Shown: positions 1 to 9,815 of the stretch, in pieces | Layout of the letters: each line of letters opens with the position of its first letter | Position numbering within the stretch: the stretch's first letter is position 1 | Source of the DNA: Gammaproteobacteria bacterium | Lineage (GTDB): Bacteria; Pseudomonadota; Gammaproteobacteria; Pseudomonadales; Litorivicinaceae | Direction: 5' to 3' | Assembly (NCBI GenBank): GCA_002714245.1 | Contig: PAWX01000012.1 | Span: forward strand, 1-41,393 | Length of the DNA: 41,393 nucleotides | Translations under genes and position numbers: made by a program | Notes under the pieces: generated by a model | Told to the model about the DNA's origin: nothing | Databases searched by the model: none | What the model saw: only the letters and a program-made list of their open reading frames with translations

Positions 1-246
1 GGCGACCTTGTCCGCGAGGGCCTTGAGTCGCCTTCCATACTCGAGTGCGAGTTCGGTATCGTGGATAGAGCAGGGCCCGACCACGGCAATCAGACGCCGG
101 TCCTTGCCATCGAGGATTTCCTTCACAACCTGGCGGGATTTAGTGACCAGCTCCCGCGCTGATTCGGGTAGTGGTAGCTCCTCCTTCAGTTCGGTTGGGG
201 TTATTACCACCTGGTAATCCTCGATGTTCAGATCCGATAAGCGCAT
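1..246 (-). CDS. 3-deoxy-7-phosphoheptulonate synthase (DAHP synthase), N-terminal part, cut by window start
   Basis: Reverse strand reads MRLSDLNIEDYQVVITPTELKEELPLPESARELVTKSRQVVKEILDGKDRRLIAVVGPCSIHDTELALEYGRRLKALADKVA; VVGPCSIHD is the class I DAHP synthase signature. The + strand ORF 8..217 is its antisense. Confidence 0.93.
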   Translation of the reverse strand, partial: MRLSDLNIEDYQVVITPTELKEELPLPESARELVTKSRQVVKEILDGKDRRLIAVVGPCSIHDTELALEYGRRLKALADKVA

Positions 247-364
247 GACGTTTTTTCAACAGTTGTGGGTTAGAGCGGTTATTTTAGAGGTGATCGGGCG
301 AGAAGCAAGAAAATCTGTTGACACCAAGGCTAGAGGAAGTATATTCCCCTCCATCGTTGCTCTC

Positions 365-440
365 GGGTGGATAGCTCAGTTGGAAGAGCATCGCCCTTAC
401 AAGGCGAGGGTCGGGGGTTCGAGCCCCTCTCCACCCACCA
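365..440 (+). tRNA. tRNA-Val (anticodon TAC)
   Basis: Cloverleaf read by eye: GGGTGGA/TCCACCC acceptor, anticodon loop CTTACAA, GGTTCGAGCCC T arm, encoded CCA. Confidence 0.95.
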
Positions 441-463
441 AAACATTGGGCGATGGTCCGCAC

Positions 464-540
464 GGAGCGGTAGTTCAGTTGGTTAGAATACCGGCCTGTC
501 ACGCCGGGGGTCGCGGGTTCGAGTCCCGTCCGCTCCGCCA
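464..540 (+). tRNA. tRNA-Asp (anticodon GTC)
   Basis: GGAGCGG/CCGCTCC acceptor, anticodon loop CTGTCAC, GGTTCGAGTCC T arm, encoded CCA. Confidence 0.95.
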
Positions 541-620
541 ATAAATACAAGGGCTTCAGGCCTACAGAGGGTTCTCAGTGTGTAACGCATTTTGCGGAAA
601 AAATTACACAGGAGAACATC

Positions 621-1634
621 ATGGAAACACCGAAACGGGTCTACTGGCATCGTAATCAGTGGCATTACAGACCGACCCTGGCAGAGAGAGAACGGGGCCT
701 TAAGGCGTGGGAACCGTTAGGCACTGATCTGGGCAAGGCTCGAGACAAACTACGTCGGCTGCGTCTGATCGAACAGGAAGAAGACAGCACTGACACGTTC
801 GTCTGGTTAGCGAATTGGTATATGACGAAGGTCGCCCCAGATCGACTCTCAAAACGTACCATTGGTGATCGGATGGGATGCCTTCGGCAGCTCTTCAAAA
901 CCTTTGCGAATCGCAAGTACTAAGACATCGAGCCGCATGAAATTCAGCAACACATCATGGATCGAGCGAAGGTCGCACCGAGGCGTGCGAAGATGGAATA
1001 CACGACCATTCAGCAGATCTATCGTTGGGCAATCCGTTTTGGGCTTGCAGATAGGAATCCTGCTTCTGATTTATGGACGCCGCCACAGCGCCCCAGGGAC
1101 CGTTATATAACCCATGAAGAGCTACAGACGTTCTGTCACTTAAATCCCGAGTGGGGCGCTCCTATGGCGCTCCTGGGCTATGCCTTGGGTCAGAGGCTCG
1201 GAGATATTCTCGCGTTGACTTACAACGACAAGCAGCTGGTGTTTAAAACACAAAAAACGAGGAAGAGGGCGGCAATTGATATGACGCCATATTTGAGGAG
1301 CTTGATCGAGCAGATCAATCCAGGGATCGAAGCTGGGGAGTTAACCGTGAAGAATGCCAACGGACAGGAGTACGACCGGCACGCCTTCGGTCATCGGTGG
1401 AGGCGTTGCATGGATCGGTTCGTTAAGGCGGGTGGGGAACGGTTCACGTTCCACGATTTGAAGGAGAAATTTGTGACGGACTCGCAGACACTAGGACTAG
1501 ATCCGGTGAAGCAGGCGCTGCACGATTCCCCGAAGACTACACAGATCTATCTCAGGAATCGCGAGACTACCAAGGTTGAGTCGTTACGGTTGGAATCCAG
1601 TAACGTCATCATCGGGGCCTTCGCCGAAGGGTAG
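621..1634 (+). pseudogene. Tyrosine recombinase/phage integrase interrupted by an in-frame TAA (921-923)
   Basis: ORFs 621..923 and 957..1634 share a frame; read-through gives ...FKTFANRKY*DIEPHEIQQHIMDRAKVAPRRAKMEYTTIQQIYRWA.... Catalytic-type motifs: GQRLGDILALTY, FTFHDLKEKF, TTQIYLRNRE. Starts 80 bp after tRNA-Asp, same strand. Confidence 0.8.
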
Positions 1635-1907
1635 GGACGCAGACAAGGACTGCAGCGCGTCTGTGAGAGGGGCCGCTGCCAACGAAGCATTATATCTGGA
1701 AGGGTTCAGGGAATATTATCAGGGTGATTTGGGTGATCAGATTATCTGGTTGCAGCCTGAGCTGAACTTCACTTAATCGGTTTCTCGGTCAGAAAAAAGC
1801 AGTCCTTTTGTATCTAAAAAGTTTGTGGCTGCATGCCCTAAATCACCCAAACAAAGTAGATTTCGCCAGGAATTGAGCGGTTAGTCCAACAGGTATATCT
1901 TTAGAGT

Positions 1908-4076
1908 ATGAAACGGATTCGTAACATCTTCTCAGTTTTGCTGTTGGGCATTAGCCTGATGATGGTTTCTGCCCCGGGTTTCAGTGCTGACTTCCAGAAA
2001 GGTCTAGATGCTTACAATCTTGGAGACTATCAAGCGGCTTTACGAGAGTGGAGACCTTTGGCTAAGCAGGGTAATGCTGATGCACAAAACAATCTTGGCA
2101 GGATGTACAAAGATGGTCGTGGCGTAGCGCAGAGTCATACTGAGGCGGTGAAGTGGTTTCGCAAGTCTGCTGAGCAGGGTAATGCTGATGCACAAAACAA
2201 TCTTGGCAGGATGTACGAAGATGGTCGTGGCGCAGCGCAGAGTCATACTGAGGCGGTGAAGTGGTTTCGCAAGTCTGCTGAGCAGGGTCGTGCCGCCGGA
2301 CAAAACAGCCTTGGCTGGATGTACGATCACGGTCTTGGTGTTGCGCAGAGTCATACTGAGGCGGTGCAGTGGTATCGCAAAGCTGCTGAGCAGGATAATG
2401 CTGATGCACAAACCAACCTTGGCTGGATGTACGAACATGGTCGTGGCGTAGCGCAGAGTCATACTGAGGCGTTGCAGTGGTATCGCAAAGCTGCTGAGCA
2501 GGGTGATGCTACAGGACAACGCTACCTTGGCCGGATGTACCGATGGGGTCGTGGTGTTGTGCAGAGTCTTACTGAAGCAGTGAAGTGGTATCGCAAAGCT
2601 GCTGAGCAGGGTGATGCTACAGCACTACGCCACCTTGGCTGGATGTACGACGCAGGTCTTGGTGTTGCGCAGAGTGATACAGAGATGGTGAAGTGGTATC
2701 GCAAGGCTGCTGAGCAGGGTGATCGGATTGCACAAAACAGCCTCGGCTTAATTTTCGAACACGGTCGTGGTGTTACCCAAAGTTATACTGAGGCGGTGAA
2801 GTGGTATCGCAAGTCTGCTGAGCAGGGTGATGAATGGTCACAAAATCGATTAAAGAAAATGGGGATCGACTGGACTAAGCGCCAGATCGCAAAGGTTGAA
2901 CCAAAGGCAGTCAAACCAGCTAATCAAGTGAATGCCGATGAGTCGGAACGGGTCAAGGAATTAGAAAAACGCCTGGCACTCCTTGAAGCACAAACCAAAC
3001 AAACTGAACAAGCTATCGCTTCTGACACACAACCACCTTCACTGCGAATTCTTGGCAAATATACTGAAGACGAAAGTGGAGTTTTTGAGGGCTCAGTGAC
3101 TGATAACGTTGAGGTCGCTGAACTTCTAGTAAATGGCCGACCCATTGCATTTGACAGCTCTGGTCGTTTTACTCACAAAGAGTATCTCCCGTTGGGAGGT
3201 TCAGAGTTAACCATCGTTGCGATTGATCGAGCAGGACTGAAGTCTACGGAGACGGTCCGCTTGAACCGAGAAGCTCCGAAACAAATTGCAAAAGTTTCGT
3301 TTGATAGTCTCAACCCAACCACTCGTTACGTTAAATCCAACGGTAACGCCATTGCTCTCGTCGTTGGTGTTGCCGACTACGAGAAAACTACTGGAGCTGA
3401 ATATGCCGATCGCGATGCTCAGGTTTTCTATGACTACGCCAGACTGAAACTCGGTATTCCAAAAGAACGTATCCAGATGCTCATCAATGACAAGGCTGAT
3501 GTGGTCGGTATGCTTTCTGGCATCAACAAGTGGCTCAAACGCTCTGTGAAGCAGGGACAGAGCGATGTGTACATCTTCTTCGCTGGACACGGCCTTGCTT
3601 CCGATGACGGGGATACGGCCTACCTGATCCCCTACGACGGGGCTCCTGACTTCCTCGAGAGAACCGCAATATCCCGTGATGAAGTCTTCCTGGAGGTTTC
3701 GTCGGTGAATCCCCGTTCTGTGACTGTATTCCTCGATACCTGCTACTCCGGTGATACCCGTGGAGAAACTCGTTTGATTGACGGGAGACCCCTCAACATT
3801 AAGCTACAGGAGCAAAGCCTACCCGAGGGCTTTACGGTCCTCACAGCCGCTGGGGGCGACCAGATCGCCAAACCGCTGAAGGAAGCTCAACACGGAATGT
3901 TCTCGTACTTCCTGATGAAGGGTATGGAAGGGGATGCCGATAGCAATTACGATAACGCTATTACGGCTAGGGAACTTCATGCGTTCGTGAAACAAAACGT
4001 GATCCAGCAAAGCGGTGGCTCACAGGTTCCTGAGTTACAAGGGGATGCGGAACGGGTATTGGTACGGTTTAGATGA
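1908..4076 (+). CDS. Secreted Sel1-repeat protein with C-terminal caspase-like (peptidase C14) domain
   Basis: Signal peptide MKRIRNIFSVLLLGISLMMVSAPGFSA; about 8 Sel1-type repeats (AEQGNADAQNNLGRMYEDGRG); coiled coil; Ig-like segment; caspase-fold motifs IFFAGHG and VFLDTCYSG. Confidence 0.9.
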   Translation: MKRIRNIFSVLLLGISLMMVSAPGFSADFQKGLDAYNLGDYQAALREWRPLAKQGNADAQNNLGRMYKDGRGVAQSHTEAVKWFRKSAEQGNADAQNNLGRMYEDGRGAAQSHTEAVKWFRKSAEQGRAAGQNSLGWMYDHGLGVAQSHTEAVQWYRKAAEQDNADAQTNLGWMYEHGRGVAQSHTEALQWYRKAAEQGDATGQRYLGRMYRWGRGVVQSLTEAVKWYRKAAEQGDATALRHLGWMYDAGLGVAQSDTEMVKWYRKAAEQGDRIAQNSLGLIFEHGRGVTQSYTEAVKWYRKSAEQGDEWSQNRLKKMGIDWTKRQIAKVEPKAVKPANQVNADESERVKELEKRLALLEAQTKQTEQAIASDTQPPSLRILGKYTEDESGVFEGSVTDNVEVAELLVNGRPIAFDSSGRFTHKEYLPLGGSELTIVAIDRAGLKSTETVRLNREAPKQIAKVSFDSLNPTTRYVKSNGNAIALVVGVADYEKTTGAEYADRDAQVFYDYARLKLGIPKERIQMLINDKADVVGMLSGINKWLKRSVKQGQSDVYIFFAGHGLASDDGDTAYLIPYDGAPDFLERTAISRDEVFLEVSSVNPRSVTVFLDTCYSGDTRGETRLIDGRPLNIKLQEQSLPEGFTVLTAAGGDQIAKPLKEAQHGMFSYFLMKGMEGDADSNYDNAITARELHAFVKQNVIQQSGGSQVPELQGDAERVLVRFR
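2070..2840 (+). repeat. Tandem 108-bp Sel1 coding repeats
   Basis: Near-identical units, e.g. starting at 2070 and 2178 (ggtaatgctgatgcacaaaacaatcttggcaggatgtac...), spaced exactly 108 bp. Confidence 0.85.
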
Positions 4077-4083
4077 GAAAAGT

Positions 4084-4113
4084 AATCCCGCACTAAGCGT
4101 TTCGGGATTTTTT
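4084..4113 (+). terminator. Rho-independent-type terminator after the first caspase gene
   Basis: aatcccg-cactaagcgttt-cgggatt followed by tttt, 8 bp after the TGA stop. Confidence 0.75.
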
Positions 4114-4333
4114 GTCTATATTGTCTTCTGCTGTTAGCTGTTAGCTGTTGCGCAGGGGCGCAATTACACCATCTGTATGACAATTTGTGGGATTGGTGGT
4201 CAACAATGATAAAAGCTATCAATCAAATCAGAATTGTTTGTTTAATATACGGAGGTCTCTTTTTCCGCCGCCCGTTCAATAAAAACAGGCAATATGGCCA
4301 GTTTTTTATTTTTACCCGTTTTAAAACCACTTT

Positions 4334-6997
4334 TTAAATCGTAATTGGCTGATCTTTGCACTCGTCCATCAAAAATAGCTCAAATTGGTCTACTCCCGGG
4401 GCTGTGTAGAGACGTTCCTTGTCTTTTTCTCGTGGCTGTACCCAAACAGATTTTAGGAGTATCCAATCACCGTAGGAATTTGTGGCGAATAAGCTGTACC
4501 AAGTCTCGAGTATTCGGCTCGAATGTCGGTCGTCACACGAATTTTCTGGTCCAGTGTATATCAAGACCCCGTCAGCGGGGCTTTTGGGTGCATGAAATCG
4601 GTTCCTTACTAGGCTGACTTCCATGTTATCTGCACTCAGGTTCCAGTTAATGTGTGTGGAGCTCTCGAGTAGCTCTGCTTGCAATTTTTCGCAAATAATG
4701 TCCTGCGATAATCGTTGCGCAGTTGTATATGCAATTGAAAGAGAAACATCTTTTAAATTGTGAGCCCAAATTACTCGGGTATCCGTTATGCTGTTGCTGT
4801 CCGGAGAAGTAATTTGAAGAATCAACTTGAGTGAATCACTAGACCCAACAAGTGACTCGATATAGCTCAAGCCCTGCTCGTCAAAACGGAATATATGACT
4901 ATTTTGAATAATCAGATCCTGATCCGAAACTTCGTACCCAACAAACGACTTCTTTTCGCGAACTTTGACGCTTTCATAGGAATCAATTGATGTGTTGACG
5001 GCCTCAATAGAAAAGCGAAGATCGTGGGAATCCCTCAGTACCGAGAAATTAGTCAAGGTTAGTTGTGCTTCTGTGAGAATCGTACCAGTGGGAATGGCTC
5101 CAAGGTCGAAGTGAAGGCCACCGTATTGCTTATCACCTTGCTCGTCAAAACCTACTGAAAGATCTCCTTCGGACAATCTTTGTCGACTGATCGTTGCGAT
5201 CCGGGATGGATTTAGCGAGACTTCTTGTGGTTTATTGTAATAAGCAATCGTGAAATTTGGCCGGAAGTTTGTTCCACCCCCAAAAGGGCCGTCGCCAATG
5301 TCAAACTGGATAATTTGGCTACTTTCGCCGGTCGGTAGGTCGACCGGTCCCTCAACCCGAATGGCAATAAATCCCTTGGTCGCCACGGCAGTCAATTCAA
5401 CTAAATCAGATTTGTCTAATATCCATCGCTGCCATATTCCTTGGGTCATTGCATCTGAATGAATGGCCGGGCTTCTGGTGAGAACTTTTGCATCACTCAG
5501 TCTTGAATACTCGTAAATATCTGAGGGCTCACTCAATTCAACGAGACTTAAGCGCCACTCTCCAAAGTTTTCGATCGTCGCATTCACCCGGTTCATGGGA
5601 TAGATAGAAAATTGAGCGTCTGTAATTACAGCACTGTCAGCAATAATTGAGGCATCGAGCACGATGCCTCCGATACATTGGCCGTGCAATTTGCTCGCAC
5701 CGACAAACATCGAATACGTCCCAAAATGATCGTAATTCACGGGTCTGATTTTTTTGCAGGTTGTGCCAGCAAAGCCACGCTCAGGTGTAAGTGTGCACAA
5801 TCGGATCATTGGTCGGGTTCTTGTTCGTACCTTTACCTGAGGAGCGAATGGGCCTCGTCGCCCGGTACTGGTCTCTCGCGCTCTTACTTGGTAAAAGTAC
5901 AGGGTGTGCTGTTTGAGCGGATGGTCGAGAAAGCGATTGCTTCGAGTTTCTGCAATTAAGGTCGACGAGTCTGCCGCGAACTTGTGCTGTTCCGACCTGT
6001 AAATCTCAAAGACGACGTGTCTGTCGCTCGGATAATCCCAAGCTAATTGAATTTGGTCAAAACCAACCGCGAAAGGGGTGAATGATTCAGGACGAAGAGG
6101 TGAATTGGGTGCATGTGCTTTCGTCGTCTCCCAAGCCGTAATCAGGGCTGGGACATGTTCTAAAATGCTATGGCGCATTACTTTCATGTAATCGGGAATA
6201 TTGCGGCTACCGACTTCAACAACTGTCGAGAGAATACCTTTTGAAAAATAAAATTCTCTTGCGCTTCCATGCACCATGTTCGACGGAGGTCGGCCTCGGT
6301 GGATACCATAACTACGGCCTGTCACTTGATGAATTTTCTTTGCCATGTCTGCGCAAAGTGTATTGATATCAGTGCTTTCGATTTCAGCCTCATGGCGTCC
6401 ACGATGAGCCGGAAAAAAGACATTTCCTTGGGAATGGTAATCGAGTGCAATCGTGATATTAGGATGTGATTCGACAAATTGTGCCAGCGCATTCGATTCT
6501 GGCTCTGATAGCGGATGAGGGCCACCGTAAGTGTTCGAATTGGTATCAGTAGATTCTCGAAAGAACACTGGGAAATTTCGATTAAGGTCTACACCATAGC
6601 TTCCATCGCCATTATCACGTCGATTTTTCCTCCAAAACGAATAGTGTTTCCAAGAGTATTCAAATCCATCCGGATTGACACATGGGACGATGTAGAGTGC
6701 TGATGTTTTGAGTAAGTTGCGTATTTTAGGGTCAAAATCTAGACGTGATGTTACGTACTGCATGAAATAGGATAATAGCTCCACCCCGATCCACTCCCGA
6801 GCATGCATTGTTCCTTGTATTAAGATCGCTGGTAACTGGTCAGCCTTAACCTCGGGGTCGCTGAGTGTGACCGCATATAGTGGTCGTTGCTCGCAGCTTT
6901 TCCCAATGATTTCTATCGACACGTATTGAGGATAATGACTAACTAGCTCCTCGAGCAACGCTTCCAAGCGACTGAATGATAGATAACTAGACTTCAC
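4334..6997 (-). CDS. M14 zinc carboxypeptidase with FN3-like segment and long C-terminal beta-rich extension
   Basis: QGTMHAREWIG (HxxE), VPCVNPDGFEYSW, GVDLNRNFP, DYHSQGN and STVVEVGSRN are M14 motifs; about 550 aa follow the catalytic domain. Confidence 0.85.
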   Translation of the reverse strand: MKSSYLSFSRLEALLEELVSHYPQYVSIEIIGKSCEQRPLYAVTLSDPEVKADQLPAILIQGTMHAREWIGVELLSYFMQYVTSRLDFDPKIRNLLKTSALYIVPCVNPDGFEYSWKHYSFWRKNRRDNGDGSYGVDLNRNFPVFFRESTDTNSNTYGGPHPLSEPESNALAQFVESHPNITIALDYHSQGNVFFPAHRGRHEAEIESTDINTLCADMAKKIHQVTGRSYGIHRGRPPSNMVHGSAREFYFSKGILSTVVEVGSRNIPDYMKVMRHSILEHVPALITAWETTKAHAPNSPLRPESFTPFAVGFDQIQLAWDYPSDRHVVFEIYRSEQHKFAADSSTLIAETRSNRFLDHPLKQHTLYFYQVRARETSTGRRGPFAPQVKVRTRTRPMIRLCTLTPERGFAGTTCKKIRPVNYDHFGTYSMFVGASKLHGQCIGGIVLDASIIADSAVITDAQFSIYPMNRVNATIENFGEWRLSLVELSEPSDIYEYSRLSDAKVLTRSPAIHSDAMTQGIWQRWILDKSDLVELTAVATKGFIAIRVEGPVDLPTGESSQIIQFDIGDGPFGGGTNFRPNFTIAYYNKPQEVSLNPSRIATISRQRLSEGDLSVGFDEQGDKQYGGLHFDLGAIPTGTILTEAQLTLTNFSVLRDSHDLRFSIEAVNTSIDSYESVKVREKKSFVGYEVSDQDLIIQNSHIFRFDEQGLSYIESLVGSSDSLKLILQITSPDSNSITDTRVIWAHNLKDVSLSIAYTTAQRLSQDIICEKLQAELLESSTHINWNLSADNMEVSLVRNRFHAPKSPADGVLIYTGPENSCDDRHSSRILETWYSLFATNSYGDWILLKSVWVQPREKDKERLYTAPGVDQFELFLMDECKDQPITI

Positions 6998-7016
6998 GGA
7001 ACTCCAAAGTTTTTTT

Positions 7017-7931
7017 TTACGAATTCTCTTGAATGGATTGGTCGATTAGTTTGACGATGGCATTAATTTTTCGTTCATTAAAGTTTATACCCATGGCTTC
7101 TTGTTCGGGGGTAGCGAACGCTGGGATCCCGTTGACTTCAAGAACAAGATAATCTTTTGCATCAAGATCGTAAATGATGTCGACTCCGGCAATGTCCGCC
7201 TCAACGGCCTCAGTTGCTGCCAGGCTTAGTTCGATAATTCGATCATTGGGTTCTTTGAGAATAACTCGCCCTCCACTTGTGATATTAGTTTTCCAATCAT
7301 TTTCCGGTGCCTGTCGACCATAACACCCGATGAATTCTCCATTCACAATATCGACTCTGAAATCAGTCTTGTCGTAATTAACGAACCGTTCCAAATACAA
7401 GTGGGGAAGATCCAACCGTTGAATGAACGGGACAAGAACATCGACAGATCGCTCATCTTCGATTTTGAAAATTCCAGCGCCACCCCACCCTTCCACTGGT
7501 TTGTAAACGACTTGACCATTCCAGTCCTCTACGGCTCTTTTCAGACCCTCTACATCATCACGATGAATTAGGCGAAAGTCTGAAGTTGGAATTCCCTTCC
7601 GCGCAAGCAATGTACTGGTTAAATATTTGTCTTCGGTAACGCGAAACGCTTCAAATGAATTGATAGTTGGAATCGCTTTGTTGATGGCTTCATACAAGTG
7701 AACCTGGTACGGAGTTTGTTCGCCGGCGTTATAAGAGAAAAAAAGATCCAAGTGCTCCATAATGGTTCCGTTACACCATGTCTGCCCCATTTTGGAGCAT
7801 GCATCGGCTAAATTGAGGTTGCAGATAGGTGTTATTCCTAGATCGGATAAGTGAGTGACTAGAGCCTCTTCCATGGCCTGACCTCCACCGTTTTGGTACA
7901 TCCAGAGCCCTACGGTTGTCTGTTTTTTCAA
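7017..7931 (-). CDS. RimK-like ATP-grasp amide/peptide ligase
   Basis: VVYKPVEGWGGAGIFKI, DFRVDIVNGEFIGCYGRQAPENDWKTNITSGG, AGVDIIYDLDAKDYLVLEVNGIPA match ATP-grasp core motifs. Confidence 0.85.
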   Translation of the reverse strand: MKKQTTVGLWMYQNGGGQAMEEALVTHLSDLGITPICNLNLADACSKMGQTWCNGTIMEHLDLFFSYNAGEQTPYQVHLYEAINKAIPTINSFEAFRVTEDKYLTSTLLARKGIPTSDFRLIHRDDVEGLKRAVEDWNGQVVYKPVEGWGGAGIFKIEDERSVDVLVPFIQRLDLPHLYLERFVNYDKTDFRVDIVNGEFIGCYGRQAPENDWKTNITSGGRVILKEPNDRIIELSLAATEAVEADIAGVDIIYDLDAKDYLVLEVNGIPAFATPEQEAMGINFNERKINAIVKLIDQSIQENS

Positions 7932-8044
7932 TCCGCGTCCTCCCAGCGGTGAGACCCATAAATATAATTTTTTGCAATCGCTATGCCATTAGTTGGCAAT
8001 CTTCTTGCTTGTTATTTAATGGTCTATTCCGTCAAAGTGATGGT

Positions 8045-8059
8045 CGAAATAGTATTTCG
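8045..8059. promoter_or_regulatory. Perfect palindrome in the ATP-grasp/M20 divergent region
   Basis: CGAAAT-AGT-ATTTCG. Confidence 0.35.
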
Positions 8060-8097
8060 CAAAGGTAAGCGCTATTGGTGAGGAGAGGTGAATTAGG

Positions 8098-9261
8098 TTG
8101 GCAACAGTTTCATTCGACGAGTTAAGGCAACTCGTAGAGATAAATTCATACACATTTAATAAAGATGGTGTCGATACGCATGGGCACTTATTTTCGACAT
8201 GGATGCAGGATCTTGGGTTCTCTGAGGAGCGTTATTATCGAGAGACAATTGGAGATCATCTATTGTTCCGGTCACCTGTCGTGACAAACAAAAGACGCGT
8301 TTTATTGTTGGGGCATCTCGACACCGTGTTCCCTCCGGGTACGTTCGAAACATTCCGAGAAGATGAAGAGTGGGTTTACGGTCCAGGCGTTTGTGACATG
8401 AAAGGTGGGAACCTGATTGCTTTGCAAGCCCTGAGAGCTATTCAACATTCGGCAGGAGGAATTGCCAACATTGATTTCCTCTTGGTGAGTGACGAAGAAA
8501 AGGGCTCAGATGACAGCTCATCACTCACGCAATCGTTGGCATTGGATTATGACATCTGTTTCGATTTTGAAGCTGCTGGAAGTGATCATGAAGTTGTTAT
8601 TGGACGCAAGGGGATTGGCACTTACAAATTCGAAATAGAGGGCTTAGCCGCGCATGCGGGTAATCACTATGCGGACGGTATCGACGCGAATCGAATAGCA
8701 GCTCAGATTTTGCTAGAGCTTGTCTCATTAACCAATTTGGATGACGGGACGACAGTCAATCCTGGGAAGATCGAGGGAGGAATTGGTGCGAATACAATAT
8801 CGCCGAAGGCTGAGATTACTGTCGAACTGCGGTTTACGAAACCATCCGAGCGCGATCGTGTACTCAAAGAGCTTGAAGGTATTGCCAAAAGGGAGTGGTT
8901 GCCGGGCTCTAAATTAACGTATACGGGACGGTTACAGCGTGATGTCATGGAGCCAACCACGACTCAATCTGAGCTTCTTAACGAGATCTCAGAAGTTCTT
9001 GGGTACCCGCTTCCGACCGAAAAACGAGGGGGTGTGAGTGACGCAAATACTGTCGCCACGATGGGAGTGGCTACACTTGACGGTTTTGGACCGTATGGGG
9101 ATGGAGACCATAGCGTCAAAGAGCGTGCACTTAAATCCAGTTTTCAGCGTCGACTGAACGAAGTAACCCAAATATTAGGTCATGTTAATCAGTATGCGAA
9201 TTATTTAGTTCCAAACACGTCGCACGTATCGATAAAACAGATGGAAGCTTCTGGAAATTGA
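8098..9261 (+). CDS. M20 family metallopeptidase (carboxypeptidase G2-like), TTG start
   Basis: LLLGHLDTVFP, GPGVCDMKGG, LVSDEEKGS and a late GDGDHSVKE histidine are M20 metal/catalytic motifs; GGAG-type ribosome site upstream of TTG. Confidence 0.88.
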   Translation: MATVSFDELRQLVEINSYTFNKDGVDTHGHLFSTWMQDLGFSEERYYRETIGDHLLFRSPVVTNKRRVLLLGHLDTVFPPGTFETFREDEEWVYGPGVCDMKGGNLIALQALRAIQHSAGGIANIDFLLVSDEEKGSDDSSSLTQSLALDYDICFDFEAAGSDHEVVIGRKGIGTYKFEIEGLAAHAGNHYADGIDANRIAAQILLELVSLTNLDDGTTVNPGKIEGGIGANTISPKAEITVELRFTKPSERDRVLKELEGIAKREWLPGSKLTYTGRLQRDVMEPTTTQSELLNEISEVLGYPLPTEKRGGVSDANTVATMGVATLDGFGPYGDGDHSVKERALKSSFQRRLNEVTQILGHVNQYANYLVPNTSHVSIKQMEASGN

Positions 9262-9342
9262 TGAAGAAGGAACGCAAAAATAAACTAGGGCACAAACTTT
9301 GTAAAAGTTGGACCAATTTTACTTGATAAAAAAGGAGAAGAA

Positions 9343-9726
9343 ATGACTGCGCGAGAAGTTGCACTTCAAAGTTATCAACTATTCAAAAATGGAGACATAG
9401 AGGGCCTTAAAGCCCTGTGTCACGATGATTACACAATGACTCTGAATGGGATGCATAGGCTATCAGGTACTTACCGCGGAGCGGATTCTTTCGTTCAAGA
9501 TCTGCTTGCCAATATTCCGGCTGCACTTCCCAATTTCTCGCTAAAAGTCGTCGATTCTTTTGGTTCTGAGGATGGTACGAAGGCGTTCGTTATTTTAGAT
9601 GCCGAGGCCGACGGTTTGAAGGGACTCTTTGGTCATTATATGCGGTGTGAAGACGGCAAGATTGTGGAATTCCTCGCTTTCGATGACTCACAAAAGATGG
9701 CTCATGCGATGCAGGCGGTAATATAA
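9343..9726 (+). CDS. SnoaL/NTF2-like family protein
   Basis: ALQSYQLFKNGDIEGLKALCHDDYTMTLNG...GTYRGADSFVQDLL...KIVEFLAFDD is typical of NTF2-like ketosteroid-isomerase-fold proteins; ggagaag upstream of ATG. Confidence 0.8.
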   Translation: MTAREVALQSYQLFKNGDIEGLKALCHDDYTMTLNGMHRLSGTYRGADSFVQDLLANIPAALPNFSLKVVDSFGSEDGTKAFVILDAEADGLKGLFGHYMRCEDGKIVEFLAFDDSQKMAHAMQAVI

Positions 9727-9815
9727 AATTGAACGCTAGAAAAGTGTGGGCTAACACATTGGAAGACCGGATTAAGGCAATTGAAACGAAAGGCGTAACA
9801 ATCGCAAGGCCCTAA

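Noticed and set aside
224-665. ORFs across the tRNA-Val/tRNA-Asp region (106, 88 and 60 aa)
   Set aside because: They translate tRNA genes and flanks; the tRNA structures explain the sequence.
2040-2519. 159-aa and 115-aa minus ORFs opposite the first Sel1 array
   Set aside because: Periodic antisense translation of the 108-bp repeats; the sense strand is a clear Sel1 protein.
4130-4160. Short ctgttag tandem repeat after the first caspase gene
   Set aside because: About three 7-bp units only; no array structure with spacers, so not a CRISPR or meaningful repeat locus.
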